Below, in pieces: positions 51,622 to 63,914 of a stretch of DNA of 64,000 bases. How positions within the stretch are numbered: the first letter of the stretch is position 1; every line of letters starts with the position of its first letter. A program made the position numbers and the translations under genes. The notes beneath the pieces are model-generated. The model saw nothing but the letters and a program-made list of their open reading frames with translations, did not search any database and was not told the DNA's origin. Source of the DNA: Anaeromyces robustus (lineage: Eukaryota > Neocallimastigomycota > Neocallimastigomycetes > Neocallimastigales > Neocallimastigaceae); the NCBI GenBank assembly GCA_002104895.1, contig MCFG01000040.1:190001-254000 (forward strand), in the 5' to 3' direction.

Positions 51622-52637
51622 ATTTTAGATAAAAATATTTATTTTTAGAAATTTCTTTTATTTAATTTATAATCATTATCATTAAATATTTTTTCCCAAA
51701 ATGTTTTTTTTTTTTTTTTTTTAAAAAAAAAAACAATACATTAAAATTATAAATTAATAAAGTTATTAATTTATAATTTTTTCAATATTGATTAAAACTA
51801 TAGATATATAAACTAATTCAAATTAATGTTAATGTTAATGATTAATGATATTTTATGTTAATGATTAATGATATCTAAAATAAATAATTAAAAAATAAAA
51901 AAACACTTTAATAAGTAAAATAATAAAATATCTTATAATAAATTTAGGTTTTAAAATAACTTTTATTAATAATTTGTTTGAATATTTTTATAATAATTAT
52001 TAACTAATTATCTAACTTATTCTTTTTTTATTTCATTTTATATTAATTCTAAGATAATTATTAATCTTTATTGAAAATTTATAATATTTATATTTATATT
52101 ATTATTACTTTTTTTTGGAATAATTACATTTTTTTTTATTTTTTTTTTTATTTATTTATTGTTCATAAGTTATATTATATTGTTATTATTATTAATAATG
52201 TGATAAAACTCAATAGTAATTATTACGTATGATTGTAATAATACTATTATTAACTATATTTTAACACTAATATTTATATTTATATTATATTTTTTTTGTT
52301 TTGTTTTTTGGAATAATTATTAATAACTAATATAATATTAATATATTTATTTATTAATTATATAACTTATTAAATAATATAATATTCATAATATTAATTA
52401 TATATATATATTAATATTTGATATATATATTTAATTAATTCATTTAATGATTTAATATTAAAATACATTATTTATAAATATATGTTAAAATATATTTAAT
52501 AATTAATAATAATGTTAATTAATAATATTATTTAATATAATACAATATATTATTATTTAAAATATTGTTATATTGTTTTAAAAAATAATATTATATAGTA
52601 ATATTTTAATTATATAATATTATTTAATATATTTAAA
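51583..52637. other. Intergenic AT-rich sequence
   Basis: Long A and T runs (51583-51620, 51703-51733) and TA-rich DNA. Nothing coding is seen. It contains the 3' flank of the small secreted protein gene. Confidence 0.5.
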
Positions 52638-52868
52638 TTAATTACAAACATCAACATAACAAATACAAGCTAAAGATTGGCAAGTAATTCTATAACCATT
52701 ACCGTCTTGATCACAATCACAACTACCTAAATTACTACCACATCCATAAGGTTTATTATAATATCCCCATGTACCTCCATATACCATGGCTTTAGTTTTT
52801 TTTGTGCAGTCGGATTTTACACCAATTAAACAACAAACTCCAACAAGAATAATTTTCTTTAATAACAT
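52638..52868 (-). CDS. Small secreted cysteine-rich protein, 76 residues
   Basis: The N-terminus has two Lys then a hydrophobic core (IILVGVCCLIGV) and a likely signal-peptidase site after about residue 19 (VKS|D). The mature part of about 57 residues has eight Cys (positions 21, 43, 50, 52, 63, 68, 70, 75), Gly/Tyr-rich spacing and a C-x-C pair twice, suggesting four disulfides. Size and pattern resemble fungal secreted effectors or antimicrobial-type mini-proteins, but no specific family is recognised. A single exon ends in 'YVDVCN'. It sits between two copies of a segmental repeat in a retroelement-rich region. Confidence 0.75.
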   Translation of the reverse strand: MLLKKIILVGVCCLIGVKSDCTKKTKAMVYGGTWGYYNKPYGCGSNLGSCDCDQDGNGYRITCQSLACICYVDVCN

Positions 52869-53144
52869 GGTAATTTTATATTAAATAATATTTTTATATT
52901 TGATATTAAATAATATCTATTTTTTTAATTTTAATATAATATTTTATTAATAGTTTGGAACTGTAGATACAGTAGAAATATGTTGTTTTTATTGTTGGAA
53001 AATTTTATTCTATTTATACTTTCTAGTTATTTTTAACTTTTACAAGCCATTAATTAAATAGAATAAAATAGAATAAAATAATGATTTTTAAATTGGTTAT
53101 AAAGTAATAATACATTTTCTTTTACCTTAATAATAAATTTATTC

Positions 53145-53508
53145 ATTTATTATTAAATTACTAATATATATTATATGTTATATTATAATTTTATTTAAAT
53201 TTACGGAAACACACAAGAAAATTTTTAACATATACATAATAATACAAAATAATAATACAAAAAAAAAAATTTCTTTTTTTTCTTAATTGTTACATATGCA
53301 CATGTTTGATTATAAAAATTATATATTGAATTTTTATATAATAATTATAATATATTATTATATTATTGATAAATAACAAAACAAAAAAAAAACAAAAGAT
53401 TAAACTCTTTTTAGTATTATTTATTATTTAATATGGAAAATTTTTTATTTTGCATATTAAAATAATTCTTTAATAAATTTTTAATTTAATTAATTTAAAA
53501 AAGAATAC
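53145..53508. repeat. Segmental repeat, copy interrupted by a LINE
   Basis: Matches 51190-51545 nearly base for base with small indels, for example 'ACATATGCACATGTTTGA' in both. It runs up to the LINE insertion point. Confidence 0.85.
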
Positions 53509-53813
53509 TTTTTTTGTTTTTTTTTTTTTTTTATAGCACACAATTCGTAGGTCACTTTTATTGAATTTAAATATTAAAATATATGAATCATAAAAAAACA
53601 CATAATGGAAAAAAAAATAATACAAAAAAATAAAATCCAGTAAAATATTATAGACAATAATAAATAATACTGGAGAGAAAAAAAAAAGTAGTATTTAAAA
53701 ACAATAAATCCATACAAGCCCTTAATTCTAAATATAGAATTAAAGTAAAATTGATCTATCCTATTCCACTAGGGTCGGAAATAGGATCGGCATTTGCCTT
53801 TAAAAAAGAATAC
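53494..53813 (-). mobile_element. 5'-truncated LINE insertion with 15-bp target-site duplication
   Basis: The insert 53509-53798 (290 bp) reads on the minus strand. At the 5' break a reading frame ends 'NADPISDPSGIG' then TAG, about 240 bp of 3' UTR follow, then AATAAA, 'CGAATTGTGTGCTAT' and a poly(A) tail (T run at 53509-53533). It is flanked by exact TTTAAAAAAGAATAC repeats at 53494-53508 and 53799-53813. The paralogous empty site is present at 51530-51545. Confidence 0.88.
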
Positions 53814-53904
53814 AAATATTAAAATTTCATAAATTCATGTTTACTGAAGTTTTTAAAAAAGAATACAAATATTAAAATTTCATAAATTCATGTTTACTGA
53901 AGTT
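53799..53904. repeat. 53-bp tandem duplication beside the LINE
   Basis: The target-side flank from 'TTTAAAAAAGAATAC' to 'TTTACTGAAG' occurs twice (53799 and 53852). The empty-site paralogue has it once, so this duplication happened at or after insertion. Confidence 0.8.
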
Positions 53905-54930
53905 TTTAAAAACTTATAAGAATTCTATTTTTTATTTTAATAATTATTCAAATTATTATAGTTGATATTTTTTAAGCTATTATTATTGAAATATTTAATT
54001 GGTTTATCAATATAATCAAATACAAAAAAATTTTTTTTTTGAATAAAAATTTAATATTCTAAAATAATATAAAATTAATATCATTATAATTAATTTTTAA
54101 TATAAAATTTTTAAAAAAAAAAATAATTATTGGCATCATAAATTATTTAAACTTTAATACCATTTACTTGTTTCTTGGAAGCAAATGAACTGTGAAAAGA
54201 AAATATAATATTCAATACCTCTTTTATCTTATATTATTTCTATATTAATTAATATATAAATAATAAATTTAATGTAATAAATATTATTAAATAACTATAC
54301 ACAAATTAAAATGAAAAGTAACAATAAAAATTTTAAAATGTATTGACTTTTTTTTTAAAAAAAAAGTCAAGTTTTTGTTACTTTGTTTAAAGTCTTTATC
54401 TTTAATCTATGAAATCAAAAAGAAAAAAATCTTTAACATTGTTATTTTGTATTAATATATTTATTTAATTCTTACACTAAATATATTAGAATTAGAAATA
54501 TTACTATTGTTAATTATTGGTTTATTATTATTATCATTGTTATTTTTATTGCTAATTGTTTAAATTATATATAATTATTTTATTATTACTATTATCATTA
54601 CTTTATTATTATGGTAAAATAATGAGTAACTTTATTAAATTTAATTAATATATATATCACATATAATAACATATAAATACTATATAACAATATATAATAA
54701 TACGTTATATGAATGTATGTATATATATATGAATAATAATATATACCATATATACATATTAATATATAAATATAAATATATAAATACATATACATATTAT
54801 AAATGCATATTTATATTGGGTTTTAAAAAATAATATATAATGCACAATATACTTATATAATAAATATATACATTATATTATATTTAATACTATATATATG
54901 TATATATTTATTAAATACCATATATATTAT
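53905..54930. other. Repeat-rich intergenic sequence
   Basis: Contains a fragment of the satellite unit's tail at about 54385-54620 ('CTTTAATCTATGAAATCAAA' and following) and TA-rich microrepeats. The 65-codon minus-strand frame at 54598 is TA-repeat noise. Confidence 0.6.
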
Positions 54931-55641
54931 TTATTCGGTTTTTATATTAGGTTTTATAGAATCCATTGATTTTATGGATTTCATGGGTTTTATTGCATTT
55001 TTATTATTATTGGGCTTATGTTCATTAATAAGTAATGATATAACATTGGGTTTAAATGTATTAATTATATTATCATATGCATTTAATACTTTTTGTAAAT
55101 CCTTTTTATTAATAATAAGATGACCATAATAATTATTAACATCTAATTCATTACTTGTTATTAATTTATTAATTGTATAAATACTAATATCATGTGGATT
55201 TGATACATTGTATTGTTTATATACAATTATATTTTTATTATTATTACTAATACGATTAACTAATGATCTTTTACTTAATGAATTACTTCTACATGTTCTA
55301 ATTATTAATTTATCTTCCTTTAAATTTAACTTTTTAATAAATGGTTCATCTTTAATTGAATATAATACTATCGATTCATTAATAACATTACTAACTAAAT
55401 TATTGGATGATAAATGATTTAATGAATCAATGGTATTATTATTTTGATTAATGGTAATAGTTAATAAATTAACTAATTCTGTTAGCTTATTAATACTATT
55501 TTTCATTTCAATAATAGATTCATTCATATCATCTATTTTATCAATTAACGTATTAATTTGTTCAATGTGATCAACATTTTCAATATGTTCAATATGTTTA
55601 ATATGTTCAATATTATTATTATTATTACTATTATTATCCAT
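54931..55641 (-). CDS. Hypothetical coiled-coil protein, 236 residues, embedded in repeats
   Basis: An uninterrupted ATG-to-stop frame. After an Asn run come His-Ile-Glu repeats (IEHIKHIEHIENVDHIEQIN). A strong heptad pattern covers about residues 25-75 ('IDKIDDMNESIIEMKNSI', 'LTELVNLLTITI'), indicating a coiled coil. A mixed alpha/beta part follows ('RTCRSNSLSKRSL', 'YYGHLIINKKDLQKVLNAYD'), and a Lys/Ser/Met repeat tail (KPMKSIKSMDSIKP). There is no signal peptide. I do not recognise the family. It lies inside a block of satellite and retroelement DNA, so it may belong to a mobile element, but nothing in it resembles a polymerase, integrase or transposase. Confidence 0.7.
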   Translation of the reverse strand: MDNNSNNNNNIEHIKHIEHIENVDHIEQINTLIDKIDDMNESIIEMKNSINKLTELVNLLTITINQNNNTIDSLNHLSSNNLVSNVINESIVLYSIKDEPFIKKLNLKEDKLIIRTCRSNSLSKRSLVNRISNNNKNIIVYKQYNVSNPHDISIYTINKLITSNELDVNNYYGHLIINKKDLQKVLNAYDNIINTFKPNVISLLINEHKPNNNKNAIKPMKSIKSMDSIKPNIKTE

Positions 55642-55763
55642 TATTAATACAAATAATACTATATATACTAAATTATATATTAATGCAAATAATACTATAT
55701 ATCAAATTATATATTAATATAAAATTCAATTATATATAACAATATATTATTTTTTTAATATAT

Positions 55764-57640
55764 AATAAATATGGAAAAACCGTTTTTTTTTCAGAAAGAA
55801 ATTGTAGCAGTTATAAAATAGATTTCTGCATTAATACTTAATTTTAATTCAAGGTGCATTCTTGTTACTCATATGAAATATAATAATATTTTATATATTG
55901 TCTATTATAATAATATTCTATATATCGTCTATTAAAATAATGAATAACTTTATTAAATTTAATTAAAAATAAAACACATAAATATATATGGAAAAGTCGT
56001 TTTTCAGAAAGAAATTGTAACAGTTATAAAATAGATTTTTGCATTAATAATAATAACTAGTTTTAATTATAAAAATATTAATTAATTTATTATTAAATTG
56101 AGAATAGAATATTAATAATTATTATAATAATATTATCTTAAAAAATCTAATATTTAATTTTAATTCAAGGTGTATTCTTGTTACTTATATGAAATATAAT
56201 AATATTTTATATATCAATATCTATCTATTTTTTACCATTTATAGGTACTTTACCATTTTTGGTTACTTTGTTTAAAGTCTTCATCTTTAATCTATGAAAT
56301 TAAAAAGAAAAAAAAAATCTTTAACATTGTTATTTTGTATTAATATATTTTATTTAATTCTTACACTAACTAACTTTATTAATTTTAATTAAAAATAAAA
56401 TACATGTATATATATGGAAAAACCGTTTTTTCAGAAAGAAATTGTATCAGTTATAAAATAGATTTCTGCATTAATACTTAATTTTAATTCAAGGTGCATT
56501 CTTGTTACTCATATGAAATATAATAATATTTTATATATTGTCTATTATAATAATATTCTATATATCGTCTATTAAAATAATGAATAACTTTATTAAATTT
56601 AATTAAAAATAAAACACATAAATATATATGGAAAAGTCGTTTTTCAGAAAGAAATTGTAACAGTTATAAAATAGATTTTTGCATTAATAATAATAACTAG
56701 TTTTAATTATAAAAATATTAATTAATTTATTATTAAATTGAGAATAGAATATTAAAAATTATTATAATACTATCTTAAAAAATCTAATATTTAATTTTAA
56801 TTCAAGGTGTATTCTTGTTACTTATATGAAATATAATAATATTTTATATATCAATATCTATCTATTTTTTACCATTTATAGGTACTTTACCATTTTTGGT
56901 TACTTTGTTTAAAGTCTTCATCCTTAATCTATGAAATCAAAAAGAAAAAAAAATCTTTAACATTGTTACTTTGTATTAATATATTTTATTTAATTCTTAC
57001 ACTAACTAACTTTATTAATTTTAATTAAAAATAAAATACATGTATATATATGGAAAAACCGTTTTTTCAGAAAGAAATTGTATCAGTTATAAAATAGATT
57101 TCTGCATTAATACTTAATTTTAATTCAAGGTGCATTCTTGTTACTCATATGAAATATAATAATATTTTATATATTGTCTATTATAATAATATTCTATATA
57201 TCGTCTATTAAAATAATGAATAACTTTATTAAATTTAATTAAAAATAAAATACATGTATATATATGGAAAAACCGTTATTCAGAAAGAAATTGTAACAGT
57301 TTTAAAATAGATTTTTGCATTAATAATAATAACTAGTTTTAATTATAAAAATATTAATTAATTTATTATTAAATTGAGAATAGAATATTAAAAATTATTA
57401 TAATAATATTATCTTAAAAAATCTAATATTTAATTTTAATTCAAGGTGTATTCTTGTTACTTATATGAAATATAATAATATTTTATATATCAATATCTAT
57501 CTATTTTTTACCATTTATAGGTACTTTACCATTTTTGGTTACTTTGTTTAAAGTCTTCATCCTTAATCTATGAAATCAAAAAGAAAAAAAAATCTTAACA
57601 TTGTTATTTTGTATTAATATATTTATTTAATTCTTACACT
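55764..57640. repeat. Satellite-like array with higher-order short/long organisation (period about 634 bp)
   Basis: Short units begin near 55764, 56370 and 57004; long units near 55934, 56574 and 57209. Each long unit is followed by a tail ('GGTTACTTTGTTTAAAGTCT', then 'CTTTAATCTATGAAAT'). Short and long forms share 'CAGAAAGAAATTGTA' and 'AATTCAAGGTG' and differ by an internal segment of about 105 bp. Short-to-short distance is 634 bp for the second and third; the three copies of the composite are nearly identical. No coding potential was seen. Confidence 0.92.
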
Positions 57641-57785
57641 AAATATATTAGAATTAAAAGTACTACTATTGTTAATTATTGGTTTATTATTATTTATTGC
57701 TAATTGTTATTTTTATTGCTAATTGTTTAAACTATGTATAATTATTTTATTATTACTATTATTGTTACTTTATTATTATGGAAAA

Positions 57786-58136
57786 ATAATGAGTAATTTT
57801 GTTAAATTTAATTAAAAATAAAACACATAAATATATATGGAAAAGTCGTTTTTCAGAAAGAAATTGTAACAGTTATAAAATAGATTTTTGCATTAATAAT
57901 AATAATTAGTTTTAATTATAAATATATTGATTAATTTATTATTTAATTGCGAATAAAATATTAATAATTATTATAATAATATTATCTTAAAAAATCTAAT
58001 ATTTAATTTTAATTCAAGGTGTATTATTGTTACATATATGAAATATAATAATATTTTATATATCAATATCTATCTTTTTTTTACCATTTATAGGTATTTT
58101 ACCCTTTTTGGTTACTTTGTTTAATGTCTTTAATCT
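57786..58136. repeat. Satellite-like repeat, further long unit
   Basis: Another long-form unit with tail, slightly diverged, starting 'AAATAATGAGTAATTTTGTT'. A linker of about 140 bp (57640-57785) also found at 54480-54615 separates it from the main array. Confidence 0.85.
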
Positions 58137-58187
58137 ATGAAAAGAAAAAAATCTTTAACATTGTTGTTCTGTATTGCTAATTGTTTA

Positions 58188-58420
58188 AAATTATATATAA
58201 TTATTTTATTATTATTATTACAATTATATATAATTATTTTATTATTATTATTACAATTATATATAATTATTTTATTATTATTATTACAATTATATATAAT
58301 TATTTTATTATTATTATTACAATTATATATAATTATTTTATTATTATTATTACAATTATATATAATTATTTTATTATTATTATTACAATTATATATAATT
58401 ATTTTATTATTACTTTCATC
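58188..58420. repeat. 33-bp minisatellite, seven units
   Basis: The unit is CAATTATATATAATTATTTT plus ATTATTATTATTA, repeated seven times with almost no variation. It corresponds to expansion of one linker segment of the satellite family. Open frames across it are artefacts of the 33-bp (11-codon) period. Confidence 0.92.
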
Positions 58421-58436
58421 ATTACTATATTATTAT

Positions 58437-58740
58437 GGAAAAATAATGAGTAATTTTATTAAATTTAATTAAAAATAAAATGCATGTATATATATGGAAA
58501 AACCGTTTTTTTTCCAGAAAAAAATTGTAACAGTTATAAAATAGATTTTTGCATTAATATTTAATTTTAATTCAAGGTGTATTTTTGTTACATATATGAA
58601 ATATAATAATATTTTATATATCTATATCTATCTATTTTTTACCATTTATAGGTACTTTAATGTTTTTGGTTACTTTGTTTACCGTCTTCATCTTTAATCT
58701 ATGAAAGGGAAAATAAATCTTTAATATTTTTGTTCTGTAT
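58437..58740. repeat. Satellite-like repeat, terminal short unit with tail
   Basis: Most diverged short unit ('CCAGAAAAAAATTGTA'), closing the array on the right. Right of it, 58780-58930 aligns with 50400-50520, which closes the outlying pair on its left. Confidence 0.85.
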
Positions 58741-58913
58741 TGCTAATTCTTATTATTATTAATGATATAACTATAAATTTTTTGGTTGATTATTTTTTAA
58801 TCATAAAAAGTGCAAACAATTACGATAATCTTTAATGAATAAATTTAAAATTAAAATTTTTATGTAGCTGGCCAATAGTTATAATTATTAACTTAAAATA
58901 ATTGTAACAAATC

Positions 58914-58971
58914 TTTAGGAAATTAAAATTAATTAAAATTAATTAATTTTTATTAATTTTAATTTCCTAAA
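58914..58971. repeat. Inverted repeat with arms of about 19 bp
   Basis: TTAGGAAATTAAAATTAAT on the left faces ATTAATTTTAATTTCCTAA on the right across an AT spacer. A stable hairpin could form; it might be a termination or foldback structure. Confidence 0.6.
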
Positions 58972-59090
58972 CTTAAAAATAAATATTTATACATGCATGT
59001 TATGCATGCATATTATCATAATTCTCATTATTTATGTTATGTATAAATGCATATTATCATTTTGTTATGTTATATACATGTGTTATTATT

Positions 59091-59248
<158 letters not shown>

Positions 59249-59549
59249 TAATTATTTTAATTATTTTAATTATTTATTTATTTATTATTATTATTTATTT
59301 ATTTATTTATTTATTTATTACATTATAAATGCACTTTTACGAAATACAAGTTTTCGAAATACAAATTTTCGAAATGCACCTCCATCATATTAAATAAATA
59401 AATAAATTATATAAACAAAATAAATTATCAATATTTATAATTAATATTTATTTAATTAATTAGTTATATTACAAAATATTTATATTATTAAATAAAATAA
59501 ATAATAACTAATATTAATTTAATAAAATATTATCATATTTATAATAATT

Positions 59550-59700
59550 AGTAATAAGGTATTTAATAAGAGAAAACAATTATTATTATAAAATAATAAT
59601 GGTGAAATTTTTATATCTTTTTTTTTTTTTTTATTATTATTTAATATTTTTATATTAGTAATAAGGTATTTAATAAGAGAAAAAAATTTAAATGAAAATA
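59550..59700. repeat. Dispersed repeat, copies 2 and 3
   Basis: Two copies of 'GGTATTTAATAAGAGAAAA' (59557 and 59664) spaced 107 bp; the second continues with TTTAAATGAAAATA as at 48425-48470. Confidence 0.7.
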
Positions 59701-60235
59701 AGGTTAATTATTATTCATTCATGTTAAAATATCGTTAAAATACGATATGATATTTCCTTCTAAGTGGAGAAGATTAAATTAGTATGATTCATTTTTAAAA
59801 TTTAATTTATATCAAAAATTTCCTTAAACTCTAAACTAAATTATTTTAAATATATAGCATGTTTCATAACAAAATATGAAACATGATTATATATTTAAAA
59901 ATAAAAAAAAAAATAAAAAATAAAAAAAAATATAAAAATATATATCGAATATATAATTAAATAAAATAAAATAAAATAAAAATAAAAAAAAATAAAAAAA
60001 TAAAAGTAAAGAAAAAAAAATAAAAATAAATTAATTATATTAAAAAAAAATAAATGTTTATTAATATTTATTAACATTTATTTTTTTTTTAACATTTATT
60101 TTTTTTTTTCTTTTTTTTTTTTTAATTCAATTTTTAATATTAGAAAAATAAAAATAATTATATACTGTACAGTATTCCAATATTAAAATTCCTTTAAGAA
60201 AGTTTATGTAAGAAAGTTATTATGTAAGAAAATTA

Positions 60236-60662
<427 letters not shown>

Positions 60663-60715
60663 AATATTTGGACCTTCCTTTTTGTCTTGTATACATCTAC
60701 CTCATTGCTCTTAAA

Positions 60716-60947
60716 TTATTTTTTATGGCACAAAATTCGTACGTCAACTTTATTGAATTTAAATATTAAAATACATGAATCATTAAAAAAAAATGATACT
60801 AAAAAAAATAAAAAAAAAACCAGTAAAACATTATAGATAATAATGAATAATATTGGAGGGGAAAAAAAGTAGTATAATAATATTTAAAAACAATAAATCC
60901 ATACAAGCCCTTAATTCTACATATAGAATTAAAAAGTAAAATTGATC
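60716..60947 (-). mobile_element. LINE 3'-terminal fragment
   Basis: Matches the 53.5-kb copy over its 3' UTR on the minus strand ('AATCCATACAAGCCCTTAAT', 'AAATTCGTACGTCA') with the same AATAAA signal. Its 5' side departs from the other copy at about 60947. No clear target-site duplication was found. The poly(A) (plus-strand T run) is short. Confidence 0.75.
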
Positions 60948-60949
60948 AC

Positions 60950-61884
60950 AACAAGAATGGAGATTTTGAATATGTACCAGATTCAATCTGATAATTCCCA
61001 TTCCTTTAAACCTGTTATAATAATTTCATATTATAACCGTATAGCTATAACAAATATCATATCATAAACAAATAATTATAAAAATAACCCAATTATTATA
61101 TATGGTTATAGAATAATAGAATATTCCATAAATATTTAAAATATTTAAAATATATAAAATAATCTATAAAAATACTATATTTATTTTTAAACTTTAAACA
61201 AGTAAAAATAACAAAACATAAATGGATAAACTAATTAATTTATAATGTTCTAATAAAATTTTAATTTATTATTTAAATCTTTTTGTTTTATTTTTATTAA
61301 TTTTTTTTTAATTAATAAAAAATATTTTCGCAAATTTAATATTTTATAAAATTTTTATAAAATTTAAAGTTCAAAACAATTTGTATTTATTTAATTTTGC
61401 TTTTGCTTTTTTTTTTTCGTTTTTGTTTTCTTTTTTTTTTTTTTGTTTTTCGTTTTTCGTTTTTAGTGTTTTTTATGTTTTTTATGTTTTTTGTGTTTTT
61501 GTGCTTTTGTTTGTATTTGTATTTGTTTTTGCTTTTGTTTTCGTTTTTTAAATGTTTTTTGATAATTTTTTTTTAAATAAAAAAAAATAGTATTCATTAC
61601 TATTTAAAAATATTATTTAAAAAAATTATTTATTTTTTATTTTTAATAAAAAGGGAAACACTTTTATTTTATTTTTATTTTTTTTTTTTTTATTTTTTAT
61701 TTTATTTTTTAATTTAATAAAAAGAAAAAAAAAACACTTAATTCTTATTTTTTTATATTATATTTCAATGAAAAAACACTTAAATTTTTTTAAACAATAT
61801 ATATTCAATTCTTTTTTTTTTTTTTAATAAAAAAAATAATAATGAATATATTAAAAATAAAAATATTATTTAACTATTCCTTGT
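60950..61884. other. Intergenic sequence 3' of the expansin gene
   Basis: AT-rich with a pyrimidine-rich stretch of TTTTTG, TTTCG and TTTGC microrepeats at 61395-61550 (plus strand almost only T with G or C spacers). No gene is seen. Confidence 0.55.
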
Positions 61885-63914
61885 TTAGTTTTCTGGCATT
61901 GGGAATTGAACACCACTATCGACGTAATAGAAATAGTCATCAGTTTCTGGCCATTCCTTAATAGCATCTGGAGCAGTAAGAGTATTGAAAGCAGAATCAG
62001 TGAAACGTAAAGTTAATGGAGTTTCAAATGGTTCACTTTGTTCACCCTTCTTTAATGGTGGAACAACCCATGAACCATAACGTTCTTGTGGTCTAGTAGA
62101 AGAATAATTTGGATCACGAGCTAATGGAGCCCATTTACCATTTCTTAAAACTTCAACGGCAACAAGAGAACCCATATTGGCAACGTTAACAACATTGATA
62201 GCGAAATACCATTGGTTAGCACCTGGAAGAATTCTAATATAAATGTTACCTTTAACTGGACATGGAACACGTTTGTAACGAATTGGAATAACACCTTCAA
62301 CCATTCCTCCGTTTGGATCATTGGTTTGTAAACGAGCCATAGCAATATCAGATAAATCAAAGTGTACACTATCTTCTGGGATTGGACAACCATATTTAAA
62401 GTCAATTTCATTACAATGGTCAATACCTGATCCACAACACCATTTAGCATTGGCAGAACATGGACAGGAATCTACAATTTGGGCAATAATGTTTTCAGAA
62501 CGTCTTTGTTTTTCTGGATAAAGAGAACCATCTTCTTGGGTAATTTCTAATTCATAACATTCACCACAAGAAAGATAATTATCATAATCTCCTGGAAGAG
62601 AAGACCAGAATTGAGTGTAGTAGTTACCGTTTGGAGCAATGAAGTTACCTCTAAGAGAAAGTTTAGTATCAACTGGATCTTCACAAAGATCTGGGTAATT
62701 CTTACAGAATTTTTGACAAATTTCGGATTCCATTGTTACATTGGATTTAAAACTACATAAACCATAAACACCGAAAGCACAGGCACCAGCATAGGTTAAA
62801 CCATAGTGTGTAGATCTAGAATAATGCCAGTCATGATTTCTAGCATCATGAACTTCTGGGTAAATACCGGATTTACCTGTTTTTGAGTCAACAGCAACAC
62901 ATCCTCCTTTACCAGCTTCACCACCACATTCATCACAATTTTCTGATTGTAAATTATCTTCACAATACATAGCAACACATACACCATCTTGCATATGCCA
63001 TTTACTACTACATGCGTCAGTACCGGTATTTGGTTTTTCTGGGTATGGTGCTTGAGTGTGTGATGGTGGCATGGTAGTGAATACTCCAGATTCTAAAATA
63101 CCTCCATCTGCAAGAGTGGTTCTAGTAACTCCTTTACTACTTTCACCACCTTCTGATTTACCTTCTACGATACCACACCAATCACCATTTTCAAGACCCC
63201 AATCACCACTATTATCAGTATAAACTACGTCTTTTGTTGTTTTACAACATGGATAACCAAGTTCTAAACTCCAACATTCATCAGTAGCACCACTTGTTGG
63301 AACTTCTTCACTTTGTTTTTCAACTATTAAACACCAATCATTAGCCCCTTGGATACCCCATTTACCATTATGATCTTCGTAAATAACTTCAGCTCCCTCA
63401 TCACAACAAGAAAAGTAATCTTTGATCCAACAATCTCCTTTAGCTTTAACTTCTTTACAATATTCTTCATTAATTATACACCTTTTTTTTAAAAAAAAAA
63501 ACGTTTTAATATTTAGTTAAAAATGTCATATATATAATTTATAAACATATTCTAAAACATTGTATAATTAATTTATTTGTTTAATTTTTTATTATAAATA
63601 TCATATATCATTTATAAATCTAATTCTAAACATTATTAATCTATTATTAATCTATTATTAATCTATTATTAATCTATTATTATTATTATTATTAAAATTT
63701 GCATTAATCTATTATTACTATTATTAAAATTTGCATTTTTAATCTATTATTACTATTATTTAATATTATTTCTTATGATTATTTACCATTCATCACCATT
63801 GTATCCCCAGTAACCATCACTATCTTCATAATGAATATAACATGATTTACAATCTTCATATGCTAAAGCACCAGCAACTAATAAACTAATTCCTAAGGCT
63901 TGATAATATTTCAT
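61885..63914 (-). CDS. Dockerin-bearing expansin-like protein (fungal cellulosome), two exons, 574 residues
   Basis: Exons 63914-63787 and 63481-61885 join at TG|G (GAATG|GTAAAT donor, AAAAAG|G acceptor) to give 574 residues. A signal peptide covers about residues 1-18 ([18 protein letters not shown]). Three N-terminal fungal dockerin/CBM10 modules follow: a short first one split by the intron ('[14 protein letters not shown]'), then '[10 protein letters not shown]...[12 protein letters not shown]' and '[11 protein letters not shown]...[11 protein letters not shown]'. A Pro/Thr linker and Cys-rich stretch lead to the expansin-like region: a double-psi barrel with '[14 protein letters not shown]', 'CGECYELEI', 'QIVDSCP' and 'HFDLS', and a C-terminal beta-sandwich with 'GNIYIRIL', '[14 protein letters not shown]' and 'YGSWVVPP'. 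Expansins loosen plant cell walls without hydrolysis; dockerins attach enzymes to the scaffoldin. It is thus a secreted cell-wall-loosening component of the gut-fungus cellulosome. GC is far above surroundings. Confidence 0.92.
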
